NCBI RefSeq assembly: GCF_000341005.1 | Contig: NZ_ANBD01000032.1 | Coordinates: 1-64,000 of the forward strand | DNA length: 64,000 nt | From: Nocardiopsis alkaliphila YIM 80379 | Lineage (GTDB): Bacteria; Actinomycetota; Actinomycetes; Streptosporangiales; Streptosporangiaceae | Direction: 5' to 3' | Shown: positions 42,067 to 51,922 of the stretch, in pieces | How the letters are laid out: every line of letters starts with the position of its first letter | How positions within the stretch are numbered: position 1 is the stretch's first letter | Made by a program: the position numbers and the translations under genes | The notes under the pieces: model-generated | What the model saw: only the letters and a program-made list of their open reading frames with translations | Told to the model about the DNA's origin: nothing | Databases searched by the model: none

Positions 42067-43125
42067 TTACCTCCTGGAAGAGTCGAGCGGTCGCTCGTTC
42101 GGGTGATCCGGTCGCCGGCGCGGACGCCGCTTCGGCGGGCGCGGGTCGGTGCGACGTGAGGCGTAGGCCACCGCCGCGACGATGATGAGCCCTTGTGCCG
42201 TCGGCTGGATGGTCGAGGGCAGGTACAGCTGGTTGAACAGGGTGAAGAGCGCTTCGACGGTGAGGGCGCCCAGAGCGGCGGCCACGACGGTCCCGCGGCC
42301 ACCGCCCAACACCACGCCGCCGAGGACGACGGCCGTGATGGCGGTGAACTCCAACCCCTGTCCGACCTGGGCGGTGACCCCCGCGAAGCCGCCGATGAGG
42401 ACGGCGGCCACGGTGGCCATCAGGGCGGAGCCCACGAACGCCAGGGTGCGCACCCGCCCGACCCGGACCCCGGAGAAGGCGGCGGCGGTGTCGTTGTCAC
42501 CGGTGGCCATGAGCGAGCGTCCGTAGGGCGAACGCATCAGCAGGATCGCTCCGACCGTCAGGACCGCGGCGACGACCAGGGCCCAGGGCAGCTGACCCAG
42601 TCCGGGGACACCGTCCAGACCGTGTCGGCCGAACACCCGGAAGTTCTCCGACAGGGCGCCGGTCGGGGCGCCTCCCGTCCAGTAGCGCACGGCGCCGAAG
42701 AGGATCAGCATCGTGCCGAGGGTGGTGATGATCGACGGGACCTTCAGCAAAGTGGTGACCAGGCCGTTGACCAGGCCCACCAACAGACCGAAGAGCAGCA
42801 TCACACCGATCACCGGGAAGGTCATCGCCTCGTCACCGTCGATGAGGCGCGCGGCGATCACGACTTGGGCGCCCACCAGGGAACCGACCGACAGGTCGAA
42901 CTCGCCGGAGACGATCACCAGGTACTGGCCGATCGCGAGGATGACCAGCGGGGCCGCCTTCTTCGCGAACGCCATCAGCGGTGGTCCCTCGAAGAACGAC
43001 GGGTTCTGGGTGGCGATGACCACGAAGATCAACACCAGCAGCACGCTCACGGTCCCGGTGCCACCGCGCAGGGCGGACAGCGCCGAACCGAACCGAGGGC
43101 GGGGAAGAGGGTTCTCGACGTTCAT
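42067..43125 (-). CDS. Sugar ABC transporter permease (RbsC type)
   Basis: 352 residues from ATG 43125, which overlaps the preceding permease stop as ATGA. Ten or so helices with the RbsC motifs ILAIGQYLVIVSGEFDLSVGS, FGLLVGLVNGLVTTLLKVPS, ATGDNDTAAAFSGVRV and VVLGGVVLGGGRGTV. A basic Pro/Arg tail ends the protein. The frame extending upstream to 44007 is antisense-like overlap, not real. Confidence 0.93.
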   Translation of the reverse strand: MNVENPLPRPRFGSALSALRGGTGTVSVLLVLIFVVIATQNPSFFEGPPLMAFAKKAAPLVILAIGQYLVIVSGEFDLSVGSLVGAQVVIAARLIDGDEAMTFPVIGVMLLFGLLVGLVNGLVTTLLKVPSIITTLGTMLILFGAVRYWTGGAPTGALSENFRVFGRHGLDGVPGLGQLPWALVVAAVLTVGAILLMRSPYGRSLMATGDNDTAAAFSGVRVGRVRTLAFVGSALMATVAAVLIGGFAGVTAQVGQGLEFTAITAVVLGGVVLGGGRGTVVAAALGALTVEALFTLFNQLYLPSTIQPTAQGLIIVAAVAYASRRTDPRPPKRRPRRRPDHPNERPLDSSRR

Positions 43126-44219
43126 CGCTCTCCTCTCCGGGCCGCGTGTTCGGGGGCCGGTGGTGATGGTGGTGGCGACGGCGGCTCCGGTGGGCCGGCC
43201 GCGGACGGGGGCGCGCCACCGGAGGGGAAACGGAGTCGAACGGCGGCCCGGGCGTGCCGGCCGCGCGCGTAGACGGCCACGGCGGCGATCACGATGGCGC
43301 CGCGCAACACGTCCTTGACGAACGGGTCCATCGACAGGGTGTTGAAGACCGTGTCCAGGGTGGCGAGGATGAACACTCCCGCCACGGTCCCGGCCACGCC
43401 GCCACGTCCGCCCAACAGGTAGGTGCCGCCGAGCACGACCGCGGCGATGGCCTCCAGTTCGTAACCGTTGTTGTAGACCAGCGTGTTGCCGGTGCCAAAG
43501 CGCGAGGCCAGTAGGAGACCGGCGATGCCGGCCATCATCGAGCACAGCACGTGCGCGGCGATCAGGGGCAGTTCGGGGCGGATACCGGACAGCCGGGCCA
43601 CCTCGGCGTCCCCGCCCACGGCGTACATGTGCAAGCCCATACGGGTACGCCGCAAGAAGAGGATCGCGGCCACCGCCAAGGCCAGCATGACCAGGGTGGA
43701 GATGGGCAGGACGCCGACGCGGGAGAGCCCGAACATCTGGAACTCGCTCGGGACCGACCCGGCCGGTCCCTGGAACCGGGTATCGAGGTAGCCCTTGATC
43801 ACCAGTCCCATACCCAAGGTGGCGATGAAGGGGTTGACCCGCAGCCTGGTGATCACGAGCCCGTTGACCAGGCCGATCAACGCCGCCAGGCCCAGGGTGG
43901 CACCGACCCCGAGGACGATCCGAGAGGGGTCCCCGGCCATGGTGATCGCCGCGACCATGGTGGACAGCGCCGCCACGTAGCCCACCGACAGGTCGAGGGA
44001 ACGGCACAGGATCACCAGGGTCTGCCCGATGGCGAGGAATCCCAACAGGCTGGAGCGGGTGAACAGGTCCACCGTGTTGGCGGCGGTGAACAGGTCGCCG
44101 CCCTGGAAGGCCACGAGGAGCGCGCTGAGCACCAGGACGACCACCAAGGCCAGGTAGACCAGTCCGGTGGTGCCGGTGCGGGCGCGCAGATTCTTGGACA
44201 CGGAGACGGCGCGGGTCAC
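43122..44219 (-). CDS. Sugar ABC transporter permease (RbsC type)
   Basis: 365 residues; ATG overlaps the ATPase stop. Motifs LAIGQTLVILCRSLDLSVG, IGLVNGLVITRLRVNPFIAT, AVGGDAEVARLSGIRPE and AIAAVVLGGTYLLGGRGGV mark the RbsC fold. It pairs with the permease downstream to form a heterodimeric channel, as in transporters for ribose-like sugars with two different permeases (for example autoinducer-2 or rhamnose uptake). Confidence 0.93.
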   Translation of the reverse strand: MTRAVSVSKNLRARTGTTGLVYLALVVVLVLSALLVAFQGGDLFTAANTVDLFTRSSLLGFLAIGQTLVILCRSLDLSVGYVAALSTMVAAITMAGDPSRIVLGVGATLGLAALIGLVNGLVITRLRVNPFIATLGMGLVIKGYLDTRFQGPAGSVPSEFQMFGLSRVGVLPISTLVMLALAVAAILFLRRTRMGLHMYAVGGDAEVARLSGIRPELPLIAAHVLCSMMAGIAGLLLASRFGTGNTLVYNNGYELEAIAAVVLGGTYLLGGRGGVAGTVAGVFILATLDTVFNTLSMDPFVKDVLRGAIVIAAVAVYARGRHARAAVRLRFPSGGAPPSAAGPPEPPSPPPSPPAPEHAARRGER

Positions 44220-45733
44220 GGGGCGGCCTCCTCGTGCCGGGGGGACGAGGCTCCGGTGGCCAGGGCCATCACGTCCTCTTCACCGGCGTCACCAGGGAGT
44301 TCGCCCGCGATCCGACCGTCGTCGAGCACGATCAGGCGATCGGACATTCCGAGGAGTTCGGGGAGTTCGGAGGAGATGAGGACGATGGCGACACCGGCCG
44401 CGGCGAGTTCGCGCATCAGCGTGTACACGGCCTGTTTGGCTCCCACGTCGATGCCACGCGTGGGCTCGTCCAGGACCATGACGCTGGGGTCGGTGGCCAA
44501 CCACTTGGCCAGTACCACCTTTTGCTGGTTGCCTCCGGACAGGTACCTGACCTCCTGTCCGTGGCCGCCACGGGCGACCAGCTCCAGGGAGGAGAGCAGG
44601 CCCGGGATTCGCCGCGCACGTCGGCCGGAACCGAACGGTAGTACGGCGTCCAGGACGAGGCGGGCGTTGGCCAGGACGGACTGCTCCAGGAGCAGGCCTT
44701 GGGCCTTGCGGTCCTCGGTGACCAGCGCCAGCCCGGCGCGGACCGCTTGGCGGGGTGAGCGCGGGTCGACCCGGCGCCCGTCGACGTGGACCTCGCCCCG
44801 CGTGAAACGGTCGACGCCGAACAGCGCGTGCGCGATCTCGGTGCGGCCGCTGCCCTGCAACCCGGCCAGCCCGACGATCTCACCACCGTGCACGCGGAGT
44901 TCGATGCCGTCCAGTCGTGTGTTGCCGCCGCCGGAGACCGACAGGCGTACCTCGCCGACACGGTCGCCGTGGGGTTCGAGGGGATCGGGGAAGACGGAGG
45001 AGATCGGCCGTCCCACCATCTTGCGGACCAGCTCGGCGGGCCGGGTGTCGGCGGCGGCGACGGTGTCCACCCGATGGCCGTCCTTGAGGACGGTGATGGT
45101 GTCGGCCAGGTCGAAGATCTCCTTCAACCTGTGGGAGACGTAGAGGATGCCCACGCCGCGCTCGCGCAGTCGGGCGATGATCCGGTAGAGGACCTCGACC
45201 TCGTGGTCGGCCAGGGCGGCGGTGGGCTCGTCCATCGAGATGACACGCGCGTCGTGGGAGAGCGCCTTGACGATCTCCACCACCTGCTGTTCGGCCACCG
45301 ACAGGTGCCGCACCTTCGAACGGGGGGAGACGCCCTCCAGACCCAGGTCGTCCAAGAGCGCCGCGGTGGCGTTCTCCATGGCCCGCTCGTCCACCATGCC
45401 CCGAGTGCGGGTCTCCCGTCCCAGGAACACGTTCTGTGCGACGGTGCGTTCGGGGAGCAGGTTGAACTCCTGGAACACGGTGGAGACACCGGCCCGCTGG
45501 GCCCGTAGGGGGTGTTCGAAGGAGACCTCCGTGCCGTCGAGTTCGATCCGCCCGTCATCGGGCCGGTGCACCCCGGCGAGCACCTTCATCAAGGTGGACT
45601 TGCCCGCACCGTTCTCCCCCACCAGGGCGTGCAGCTCGCCGGCGTACAGGTCCAGGTCGACGTCGTGCAGGACCCGCACACCCAGGAAGGACTTGCCGAT
45701 ACCGGTCATCCTGAGCAGGGGTTCGGTGATCAC
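44216..45733 (-). CDS. Sugar ABC transporter ATP-binding protein (two ABC domains)
   Basis: 505 residues from GTG 45733, overlapping the oxidoreductase stop by GTGA. Two ABC modules in RbsA/MglA style: the first with Walker A GENGAGKST, signature LSVAEQQ and Walker B VISMDEPTA; the second with a degenerate Walker A (LAGLQGSGRTE), signature LSGGNQQ and Walker B MVLDEPT. It powers import by the two permeases. Confidence 0.95.
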   Translation of the reverse strand: MITEPLLRMTGIGKSFLGVRVLHDVDLDLYAGELHALVGENGAGKSTLMKVLAGVHRPDDGRIELDGTEVSFEHPLRAQRAGVSTVFQEFNLLPERTVAQNVFLGRETRTRGMVDERAMENATAALLDDLGLEGVSPRSKVRHLSVAEQQVVEIVKALSHDARVISMDEPTAALADHEVEVLYRIIARLRERGVGILYVSHRLKEIFDLADTITVLKDGHRVDTVAAADTRPAELVRKMVGRPISSVFPDPLEPHGDRVGEVRLSVSGGGNTRLDGIELRVHGGEIVGLAGLQGSGRTEIAHALFGVDRFTRGEVHVDGRRVDPRSPRQAVRAGLALVTEDRKAQGLLLEQSVLANARLVLDAVLPFGSGRRARRIPGLLSSLELVARGGHGQEVRYLSGGNQQKVVLAKWLATDPSVMVLDEPTRGIDVGAKQAVYTLMRELAAAGVAIVLISSELPELLGMSDRLIVLDDGRIAGELPGDAGEEDVMALATGASSPRHEEAAP

Positions 45734-46890
45734 GCCGGACCCACCTCGCTCATGGTGGGGACATCGACCCAGCGACGCTCCCGTGCCGAGACCAGGACGG
45801 ACTCGGCGAGCACGGCGGCGCGCAGACCATCGGCGAACACCGGAAGCCCGTCCGGGGCCGCTCCGGCGATGGCGGCGCCCGTGTCGGCGACCAGCGCGTT
45901 GAAGCAGTCCTGGTATCCCTGCGGGTGGCCCACTGGAAGGGAGACCAGGCGCGTGGCGTCGGCGCTGAGTTCGGGGTCGTCGCGCCAGATGAGGCCGGTT
46001 CGGGTCCGCCCACCCGCCCACAGGGTCTCCGGGCGTTCCTGGTCGAAGCGTAGGGAGCCCTCGGTGCCGGAGACCTCCAGCACCAGCTGGTTCTTGCGGC
46101 CGGGGGAGACCTGGCTGATCACGGCGGTGCCGACCACGCCGCCCGCCGTGGCGAACTGGAAGGACACCAGATCCTCGGTGGTGACGGCCCGCCCGTCCTC
46201 GCCTCGGGCGTCGGTGATCCGGGAGGTCTGGGCGCTGACCGAGGTGATGCGGTCGCCGGTGACGAATTCGAGCATGTCGCACCAGTGCGAACCGATGTCA
46301 CCGAAGGCGCGGGTCGGGCCACCGACCTCGGGGTCCACCCGCCAGTTGTCCTCCTCGGGGTAGAGGAGCCAGTCCTGAAGGTAGCCCCCGTGCGCCAGAC
46401 CGACCCGCCCGATGGAGCCCGCGGCGACCCGCGCGCGAGCCTCCCGGGCCATGGGATGGAAACGGTAGACGAAGGGCACCACGGCCACCCGTCCGCTCCT
46501 TCCGGCGGCGGTCGTCATGGACAGAGCGGTGTCGGCGTCGGTGGCCAAGGGCTTTTCACAGACCACGTGTTTGCCCGCGGCGAGGGCGGCCAGGCTCAAC
46601 GGAGCGTGCAGGTGGTTGGGGGTGCACACGTGCACGACGTCCACGTCGGGGCTGTGGATGAGTTCGAGGGCGTCGGTGTGGGCCCGGGCGATGCCGTGAC
46701 GGGCACGGAACCGTTCGGCTTTGGCGTGGGAGGAGCCGGCGACTCCGACCACCTCGCCACCGTTGGCGCGGACGGCGTGGGAGTGGACCCGTCCCATGAA
46801 GCCGGTTCCGACGACGGCGGCTCGGTAGGCCTGGGGGATGGCCGGTCCGGACGGGGGATCGCCCAGGCCTGTGACCTTCTTCACTGACAT
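45730..46890 (-). CDS. Gfo/Idh/MocA-family oxidoreductase
   Basis: 386 residues from ATG 46890; GTG 46911 is an alternative start. An N-terminal Rossmann fold AAVVGTGFMGRVHSHAV for NAD(P), the EKPLA motif with the catalytic Lys, and a C-terminal domain with FGDIGSHWCDMLEFVTG (metal/sugar-binding Asp and His). Family members oxidise inositols, sugars or glycosyl groups. First gene of the sugar operon, so the pathway probably starts with oxidation of the imported compound. Confidence 0.93.
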   Translation of the reverse strand: MSVKKVTGLGDPPSGPAIPQAYRAAVVGTGFMGRVHSHAVRANGGEVVGVAGSSHAKAERFRARHGIARAHTDALELIHSPDVDVVHVCTPNHLHAPLSLAALAAGKHVVCEKPLATDADTALSMTTAAGRSGRVAVVPFVYRFHPMAREARARVAAGSIGRVGLAHGGYLQDWLLYPEEDNWRVDPEVGGPTRAFGDIGSHWCDMLEFVTGDRITSVSAQTSRITDARGEDGRAVTTEDLVSFQFATAGGVVGTAVISQVSPGRKNQLVLEVSGTEGSLRFDQERPETLWAGGRTRTGLIWRDDPELSADATRLVSLPVGHPQGYQDCFNALVADTGAAIAGAAPDGLPVFADGLRAAVLAESVLVSARERRWVDVPTMSEVGPA

Positions 46891-46999
46891 GCCGGTGACG
46901 TTACGCTCCACTTATGCCGAGAGTCAAGCAAAAGTTGACGTATCTGAGTGGATTAGTTGGCTGTCAGAAAATCAATAGATCCTGTGATTCACTGTCCAC
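46891..46999. promoter_or_regulatory. AT-rich divergent promoter between sugar operon and ROK gene
   Basis: 109 bases, the most A/T-rich control region of this part of the window (AAGCAAAAGTTGACG, TCAGAAAATCAATAG). A TTGACG box is present. It must contain both promoters and is the likely binding site of the ROK repressor. Confidence 0.6.
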
Positions 47000-48220
47000 A
47001 TGACGGAAGAAGCGCTCACCGACCGGGGGACGGGCAAGGTCGACCCGGGCACCCCCACGGCCGCGCCCGGCGCCGGCACCCTGCTCCGGCTGCTCCGCGA
47101 CGGCCGCCCCCGTACCCGCTCCGAACTGGCCTCCGTCACGGGTCTGGCCCGCTCCACGGTCACCCAGCGCGTCGACGCGCTCCTGGCCAGCGGACTCATC
47201 GGGCCGGCCGGCGAAGCGGTCTCCACCGGCGGTCGGCCGCCCACGACCTTCTCGTTCCGCCCCGGTGCACGCGTCGTCCTGGCAGCCGACCTCGGCGCCA
47301 CCCACGCACGCCTGGCCCTCACCGACATGTCCGGGACCGTCTTGGCCGAGGACCGCGCGGACATCGACATCGCCCTGGGGCCGGAGCCCGTCCTGGACTG
47401 GGTGGTCGAACACGGCCGGGCCCTGCTCTCCTCCACGGAGCGTGACGGTGGCGAACTCCTCGGCGTGGGCATCGGTCTGCCCGGACCGGTCGAACACTCC
47501 ACCGGCCGCGCCGTCAACCCGCCGATCATGCCCGGTTGGGATCACTTCGACGTGGCCGGACACGTCGGGACCTCATTCGACCGGCCGGTGCTCGTGGACA
47601 ACGACGTCAACATCATGGCCCTGGGCGAGCACCACGTCGCTTGGCCCACGGCCGGTCACTTGCTGTTCGTGAAGGTCGCCACCGGCATCGGTTGCGGCAT
47701 CGTGAGTGAGGGCGGGGTCTACCGGGGTGCCCAAGGAGCGGCCGGGGACATGGGGCACATCCACGTCCCCAACGGTGAACAACGCCCCTGCCGATGTGGC
47801 AACACCGGTTGCCTCGAAGCCGTCGCCAGTGGGCACGCCCTGGCCGAGGCCCTCACCGCCGAAGGCGTGCCCGCCAGGAGTGCCCGCGAAGTGGTGGAGT
47901 TGTCCCGTAGTGGGTCGGTCCCCGCTCTGCGCGCCCTACGCCAAGCCGGTCGCGACATCGGTGAGGTCCTGGCCGCCGCCGTCAACATGCTCAACCCGTC
48001 CGTGATCGTCATCGGCGGTGCCCTGGCGATGGCGGGGGACCACCTTCTGGCCGGCGCGCGCGAGATCATCTACCAGCGCTCCCTGCCCCTGGCCACCGAG
48101 AACCTCAGCATCGTCTCGTCCAAAGCGGGTGAGAGCGCCGGTGTCATCGGTGCGGCGGTCATGGTCATCGAACACTGCCTGAGCGCCCAACACGCCCAGA
48201 CCCTGGTCGTGGGCCCTTGA
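47000..48220 (+). CDS. ROK-family transcriptional repressor
   Basis: 406 residues. An N-terminal winged helix (LLRLLRDGRPRTRSELASVT, GLARSTVTQRVDALLAS) is followed by a ROK sugar-kinase-like domain with AADLGATHARLAL (phosphate loop), GIGLPGPVEHSTG, VDNDVNIMALGEHH and the zinc motif CRCGNTGCLEA. Regulators of this type bind a sugar and release the operator. Divergent from the sugar operon, it almost certainly controls it. Confidence 0.93.
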   Translation: MTEEALTDRGTGKVDPGTPTAAPGAGTLLRLLRDGRPRTRSELASVTGLARSTVTQRVDALLASGLIGPAGEAVSTGGRPPTTFSFRPGARVVLAADLGATHARLALTDMSGTVLAEDRADIDIALGPEPVLDWVVEHGRALLSSTERDGGELLGVGIGLPGPVEHSTGRAVNPPIMPGWDHFDVAGHVGTSFDRPVLVDNDVNIMALGEHHVAWPTAGHLLFVKVATGIGCGIVSEGGVYRGAQGAAGDMGHIHVPNGEQRPCRCGNTGCLEAVASGHALAEALTAEGVPARSAREVVELSRSGSVPALRALRQAGRDIGEVLAAAVNMLNPSVIVIGGALAMAGDHLLAGAREIIYQRSLPLATENLSIVSSKAGESAGVIGAAVMVIEHCLSAQHAQTLVVGP

Positions 48221-48248
48221 GCGGCATCCGACTCCAGGACCGAAGAAG

Positions 48249-48280
48249 GGGGACGGGGCCTGTCACCAGGCCCCGTCCCC
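48249..48280. terminator. Bidirectional terminator
   Basis: A perfect 14-bp stem GGGGACGGGGCCTG / CAGGCCCCGTCCCC with a TCAC loop, between the convergent ROK and membrane-protein genes. Confidence 0.75.
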
Positions 48281-48302
48281 GTACTCGTTCCTTCGTACGT
48301 GC

Positions 48303-48935
48303 TCAGTCGTCGCGGGTCCCGTAACGGGCACGCTCTTCCTCCGCCTTCTGCCGCTCGGCACGGGCTCGGGCCTCGTCGTACTCGGCGTCCTCCTCCATCG
48401 CGCGATAGCGGGCGGGGTCGTAGTCCCGCTGCCCGACCCCGGGCAGGACGCCTTCCTGATACAGAGCGGGCTCCGGTCGACTCTCGGGGGTGGCGGGAAC
48501 CCGGCTGATGATGGCGCTGCGACCCACGCCGCGCAGCAGCGAGGCGATGGCGATACCGCAGACCAGGTTGATCAGACCCGTGAAGATCTGGCTGGAGAGT
48601 TCGGCGCCCTGGGTGAAGGGCGTGACGGCCGCGATGGCCGTGGCCAGCCCGATGATCCAGCCGAAGAACGAGAGCGCCCGTGGCGCGGACAGCAAGAGCA
48701 TGTGCATCAGTGCCGTCGCGATGAGGGCGATCAGGGCGGCCAGCAACGCGTAACCCACGGTCCCCGCGTCGCCCAAGTGGCCGGCCTCCTCCGGTGCCAG
48801 CACCGGCACACCGAAGATCCCGCGGACGATCAGCGTGCCCGCGAGGATCACCAGTGCGGCGACCACGGCCGTGGCCAACCCGCCCGACCAGAGCCGGGTG
48901 ATGTTGACGGCTCGTTCACTACCGTTTTCGTTCAT
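48303..48935 (-). CDS. Four-helix membrane protein of unknown function
   Basis: 210 residues from ATG 48935. Four hydrophobic segments (about 18-40, 60-82, 88-108, 118-140), in the style of DUF6069-like proteins, then a soluble tail with tyrosines and a very charged helical end (EEDAEYDEARARAERQKAEE). Function unknown; it is divergent from alr. Confidence 0.75.
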   Translation of the reverse strand: MNENGSERAVNITRLWSGGLATAVVAALVILAGTLIVRGIFGVPVLAPEEAGHLGDAGTVGYALLAALIALIATALMHMLLLSAPRALSFFGWIIGLATAIAAVTPFTQGAELSSQIFTGLINLVCGIAIASLLRGVGRSAIISRVPATPESRPEPALYQEGVLPGVGQRDYDPARYRAMEEDAEYDEARARAERQKAEEERARYGTRDD

Positions 48936-49025
48936 ACCGATATCCCTGAAATAGGGCTCCAATTCGGTCGTAGGCCACCTACCCGCAGCTCCTCAGAGGT
49001 AACCCGAGCGTGAAACACTGGAGGT

Positions 49026-50153
49026 ATGGCTCCTTTCGCGCACGCTCGCGTCAACGTGGACGCGATCACCTCCAATGCCCGGCTGCTCCGTGAGCGGGCG
49101 GGGGGCACCCCTTTGATGGGTGTGGTCAAGGCCGATGGGTACGGCCACGGCATGCTTCCGGCCGCCCGTGCCCTCATCGCGGGCGGCGCGAGCTGGCTGG
49201 GCACCGCCCAGATCAAGGAGGGCCTGGCACTGCGCGAGGCCGGGATCACCATCCCGGTGATGTCCTGGATCATTCCACCGGGCGAACCCGTGGGGGCGGC
49301 CATCGAGGCCGACATCGATCTGGGGGTCAGCGACCGGGCCGTACTGGACGAGGTGGTCGCCGAGGCCCGACGCCTGAACCTTCCGGCCCGGGTGCAGCTC
49401 AAGACCGACACCGGCCTTAATCGCGGCGGGGTCTCCCGTGGTGATTGGGAGTCGGTGGTCGAGGCCGCCGCGCGCGCCGAGGAACGAGGGCTCATCAAGG
49501 TCAGTGGGGTGTGGTCGCACTTCGCCTGCTCGGACGAACCCGGTCACCCCTCGATTCAGGCGCAACTGGACGTGTTCCACGAGAGTCTGGGGATCGCGGA
49601 CAAGGCGGGGCTGACCCCCGAGGTTCGACACATCGCCAACTCGGCCGCGTTGTTGACCCTTCCCGAGGCGCGTTTCGATCTGGTGCGTGGCGGAATCGCG
49701 AGTTACGGTCTCTGTCCGATCCCGGATTTGAGTGTGCCCGGATTGCGGCCCGCGATGACCCTGGAATCCAAGATCGCACTCACCAAACGGGTGCCGGCCG
49801 GCAGTGGCGTCTCCTATGGTCACCGATACGTCACCGAGCGCGAGACCTCCCTGGCCCTGGTGCCGTTGGGCTACGCGGACGGGGTCCCCCGCGCGGCCAC
49901 CAACAAAGGGCCCCTCCTCCTCGGAGGGCGCCGACGCACCATCGCGGGAACAGTCTGCATGGACCAGTTCGTTGTGGATGTCGAAGACGACGCCGTGGCC
50001 GCGGGGGATTACGCGATACTGTTCGGCGATCCGGGCGAGCACACCGACGTCCCCACCGCGCAGGACTGGGCCGATGCCCTGGACACCATCCCGTACGAGA
50101 TCGTCACGCGGGTCGGTGTACGTGTGCCCCGCGAGTACGTCGGCGATTCCTGA
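49026..50153 (+). CDS. alr: Alanine racemase
   Basis: 375 residues. VVKADGYGHG holds the PLP lysine (Lys35); KTDTGLNRGGV, GVWSHFACSDEP, SYGHRYV (catalytic Tyr) and AGTVCMDQFVVDV complete the signature. Makes D-alanine for peptidoglycan in the cytosol. Starts the run alr-tsaE-tsaB-rimI-tsaD, a conserved actinobacterial order. Confidence 0.96.
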   Translation: MAPFAHARVNVDAITSNARLLRERAGGTPLMGVVKADGYGHGMLPAARALIAGGASWLGTAQIKEGLALREAGITIPVMSWIIPPGEPVGAAIEADIDLGVSDRAVLDEVVAEARRLNLPARVQLKTDTGLNRGGVSRGDWESVVEAAARAEERGLIKVSGVWSHFACSDEPGHPSIQAQLDVFHESLGIADKAGLTPEVRHIANSAALLTLPEARFDLVRGGIASYGLCPIPDLSVPGLRPAMTLESKIALTKRVPAGSGVSYGHRYVTERETSLALVPLGYADGVPRAATNKGPLLLGGRRRTIAGTVCMDQFVVDVEDDAVAAGDYAILFGDPGEHTDVPTAQDWADALDTIPYEIVTRVGVRVPREYVGDS

Positions 50154-50219
50154 CTTCTTCGCCGATACCGGTCACGAACGTCCCTCGCCCCACCTAACCT
50201 GGCGGAAGAGGGAATCTCG

Positions 50220-50780
50220 GTGCGCTTCACGGCCCATCGAACCACCACTGCGACAAGCTGCGAGCCCATGACAGACACCACAGCCACCACCACCGGCGTG
50301 CCCGACGTCCACGCGGTGACCGCCGCCACCGACGAGGCCATGCGCGCCCTCGGCCGTGATCTCGCCACCCTCGCCCGTCCAGGGGACCTGCTCATCCTCT
50401 CCGGGCCCCTGGGCGCCGGAAAGACCACCTTCACCCAAGGGCTGGGCCAAGGCCTGAGCGTGCGGGGATCGGTCACCTCGCCCACCTTCGTCATCTCCCG
50501 GATCCATCCCTCGCTCAAGGGTGGTCCCGCCCTCGTGCACGTGGACGCCTATCGGCTCGGTGGCCCGGACGAGATCGACGACATCGACCTGGACATGACC
50601 CTGACCGACTCCGTCACCGTCGTCGAGTGGGGCGAGGGCGTGGCCGAAGGGCTGGCCGAGGACCGGCTCGAGATCCGGATCGAACGACACACCGATGACA
50701 CCCGCACCGTCCACCTGCGCCCGGTCGGGCCCCGGTGGGCCGAGATCGACCTGCCCGGCGCCCTCGCCGGACGTGGATAA
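50220..50780 (+). CDS. tsaE: tRNA t6A synthesis ATPase TsaE
   Basis: 186 residues from GTG 50220 (GAGGGA six bases upstream); ATG 50268 is the alternative. Walker A GPLGAGKTTF, SPTFVISRIHP, HVDAYRLGG and VVEWGEGV are TsaE hallmarks. The ATPase works with TsaB and TsaD to place threonylcarbamoyl on A37 of ANN-reading tRNAs; both partners follow in the same unit. Confidence 0.95.
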   Translation: MRFTAHRTTTATSCEPMTDTTATTTGVPDVHAVTAATDEAMRALGRDLATLARPGDLLILSGPLGAGKTTFTQGLGQGLSVRGSVTSPTFVISRIHPSLKGGPALVHVDAYRLGGPDEIDDIDLDMTLTDSVTVVEWGEGVAEGLAEDRLEIRIERHTDDTRTVHLRPVGPRWAEIDLPGALAGRG

Positions 50781-50792
50781 GGCGGAACCTTC

Positions 50793-51464
50793 GTGCTGCT
50801 CCTTGCCTTCGACACCGCCACCCCGGCGGTCACCGCGGCCATCGGTGAGACCGACGCCGACGGCGCCTTCGCCCTCCGCGCGAGCGCGAGCTCCGTGGAC
50901 GCCCGCCGACACGGCGAACTCCTCACCCCCACGATCCAGGGACTGCTCACCGAATCCGGGCTCACCCTCGCCGAGCTCGACCACATCGCGGTGGGCGTGG
51001 GCCCCGGTCCCTACACCGGTCTGCGCGTGGGCCTGGCCACCGGACGCGCCTTCGCCGACGCCCTCGGCATCCCCTGCCACGGGGTGGTCACCCTGGACGC
51101 GTTGGCCTTCGCCACCAAGCGCACCGAACCCTTCCTCGGTATGACCGACGCCCGACGCAAGGAGGTGTTCTGGGCGCGCTACGACGACCACCTCACCCGG
51201 ACGGGCGAGGTCCAGGTCGACCGGCCCGCCGAGATCGACACCGAAGACCTACCCCTGATCGGTGACGGGGCCCGCATGTACGCCGACGTCCTGAACACCC
51301 AGGCCCAGGAGCCCCACCTGCCCGATGCCGGGGCCATGGCCGAACTGGCCCTGCTGCGCCTGCATCGGGGGGAGGAACTTCCCGAACCCGTCCCCCTCTA
51401 CCTGCGTCGGCCCGACGCCGTCGAACCCGGAGCGCCGAAGAAGGTCCGCCAGTGGGTGAAGTGA
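50793..51464 (+). CDS. tsaB: tRNA t6A synthesis protein TsaB
   Basis: 223 residues. [38 protein letters not shown] and [13 protein letters not shown] are TsaB motifs of the ASKHA fold; the protein is the scaffold that dimerises with TsaD. Starts 12 bases after tsaE and overlaps rimI by 13 bases. Confidence 0.95.
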   Translation: MLLLAFDTATPAVTAAIGETDADGAFALRASASSVDARRHGELLTPTIQGLLTESGLTLAELDHIAVGVGPGPYTGLRVGLATGRAFADALGIPCHGVVTLDALAFATKRTEPFLGMTDARRKEVFWARYDDHLTRTGEVQVDRPAEIDTEDLPLIGDGARMYADVLNTQAQEPHLPDAGAMAELALLRLHRGEELPEPVPLYLRRPDAVEPGAPKKVRQWVK

Positions 51465-51922
51465 TCATCGAACCGACCCTGCGCCCCATGACCGGCGCGG
51501 ACGTTCCCGCCGTCATGGAGCTGGAGCGACGGCTGTTCCCGCTCGACGCCTGGAGCGAGGGGGTGCTGCGCGACGAACTCGCCGAGACCGCCACCCGCCA
51601 CTACGTGGTGGCCGAGACCGACGGCCGGCTCGTCGGGGACGCCGGGCTGCGATTCGTCCCGCCCGAAGGAGACGTACAGACCATGGCCGTGGCCGAGGAC
51701 GCCTGGGGAAGGGGCATCGGTCGGGCACTGCTCACCGAACTCCTGGACCAGGCGGCGGCGCGCGGCGTCACCGAGACGTTCCTGGAAGTGCGTTCGGACA
51801 ACCCGCGTGCCCAGGACCTGTACCGACGTTTCGGTTTCATCGAGCTCGGTGTTCGACGGGGCTACTACAAGGGGGCCGACGCGATCGTCATGCGGCGCGT
51901 CGCGGAGGAGGAGAATCCGTGA
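51452..51922 (+). CDS. rimI: Ribosomal protein S18 alanine N-acetyltransferase RimI
   Basis: 156 residues from GTG 51452. GNAT fold with [40 protein letters not shown] (acetyl-CoA loop) and [20 protein letters not shown]. RimI-like genes sit between tsaB and tsaD in many bacteria. It overlaps both neighbours, so translation is coupled. Confidence 0.93.
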   Translation: MGEVIIEPTLRPMTGADVPAVMELERRLFPLDAWSEGVLRDELAETATRHYVVAETDGRLVGDAGLRFVPPEGDVQTMAVAEDAWGRGIGRALLTELLDQAAARGVTETFLEVRSDNPRAQDLYRRFGFIELGVRRGYYKGADAIVMRRVAEEENP

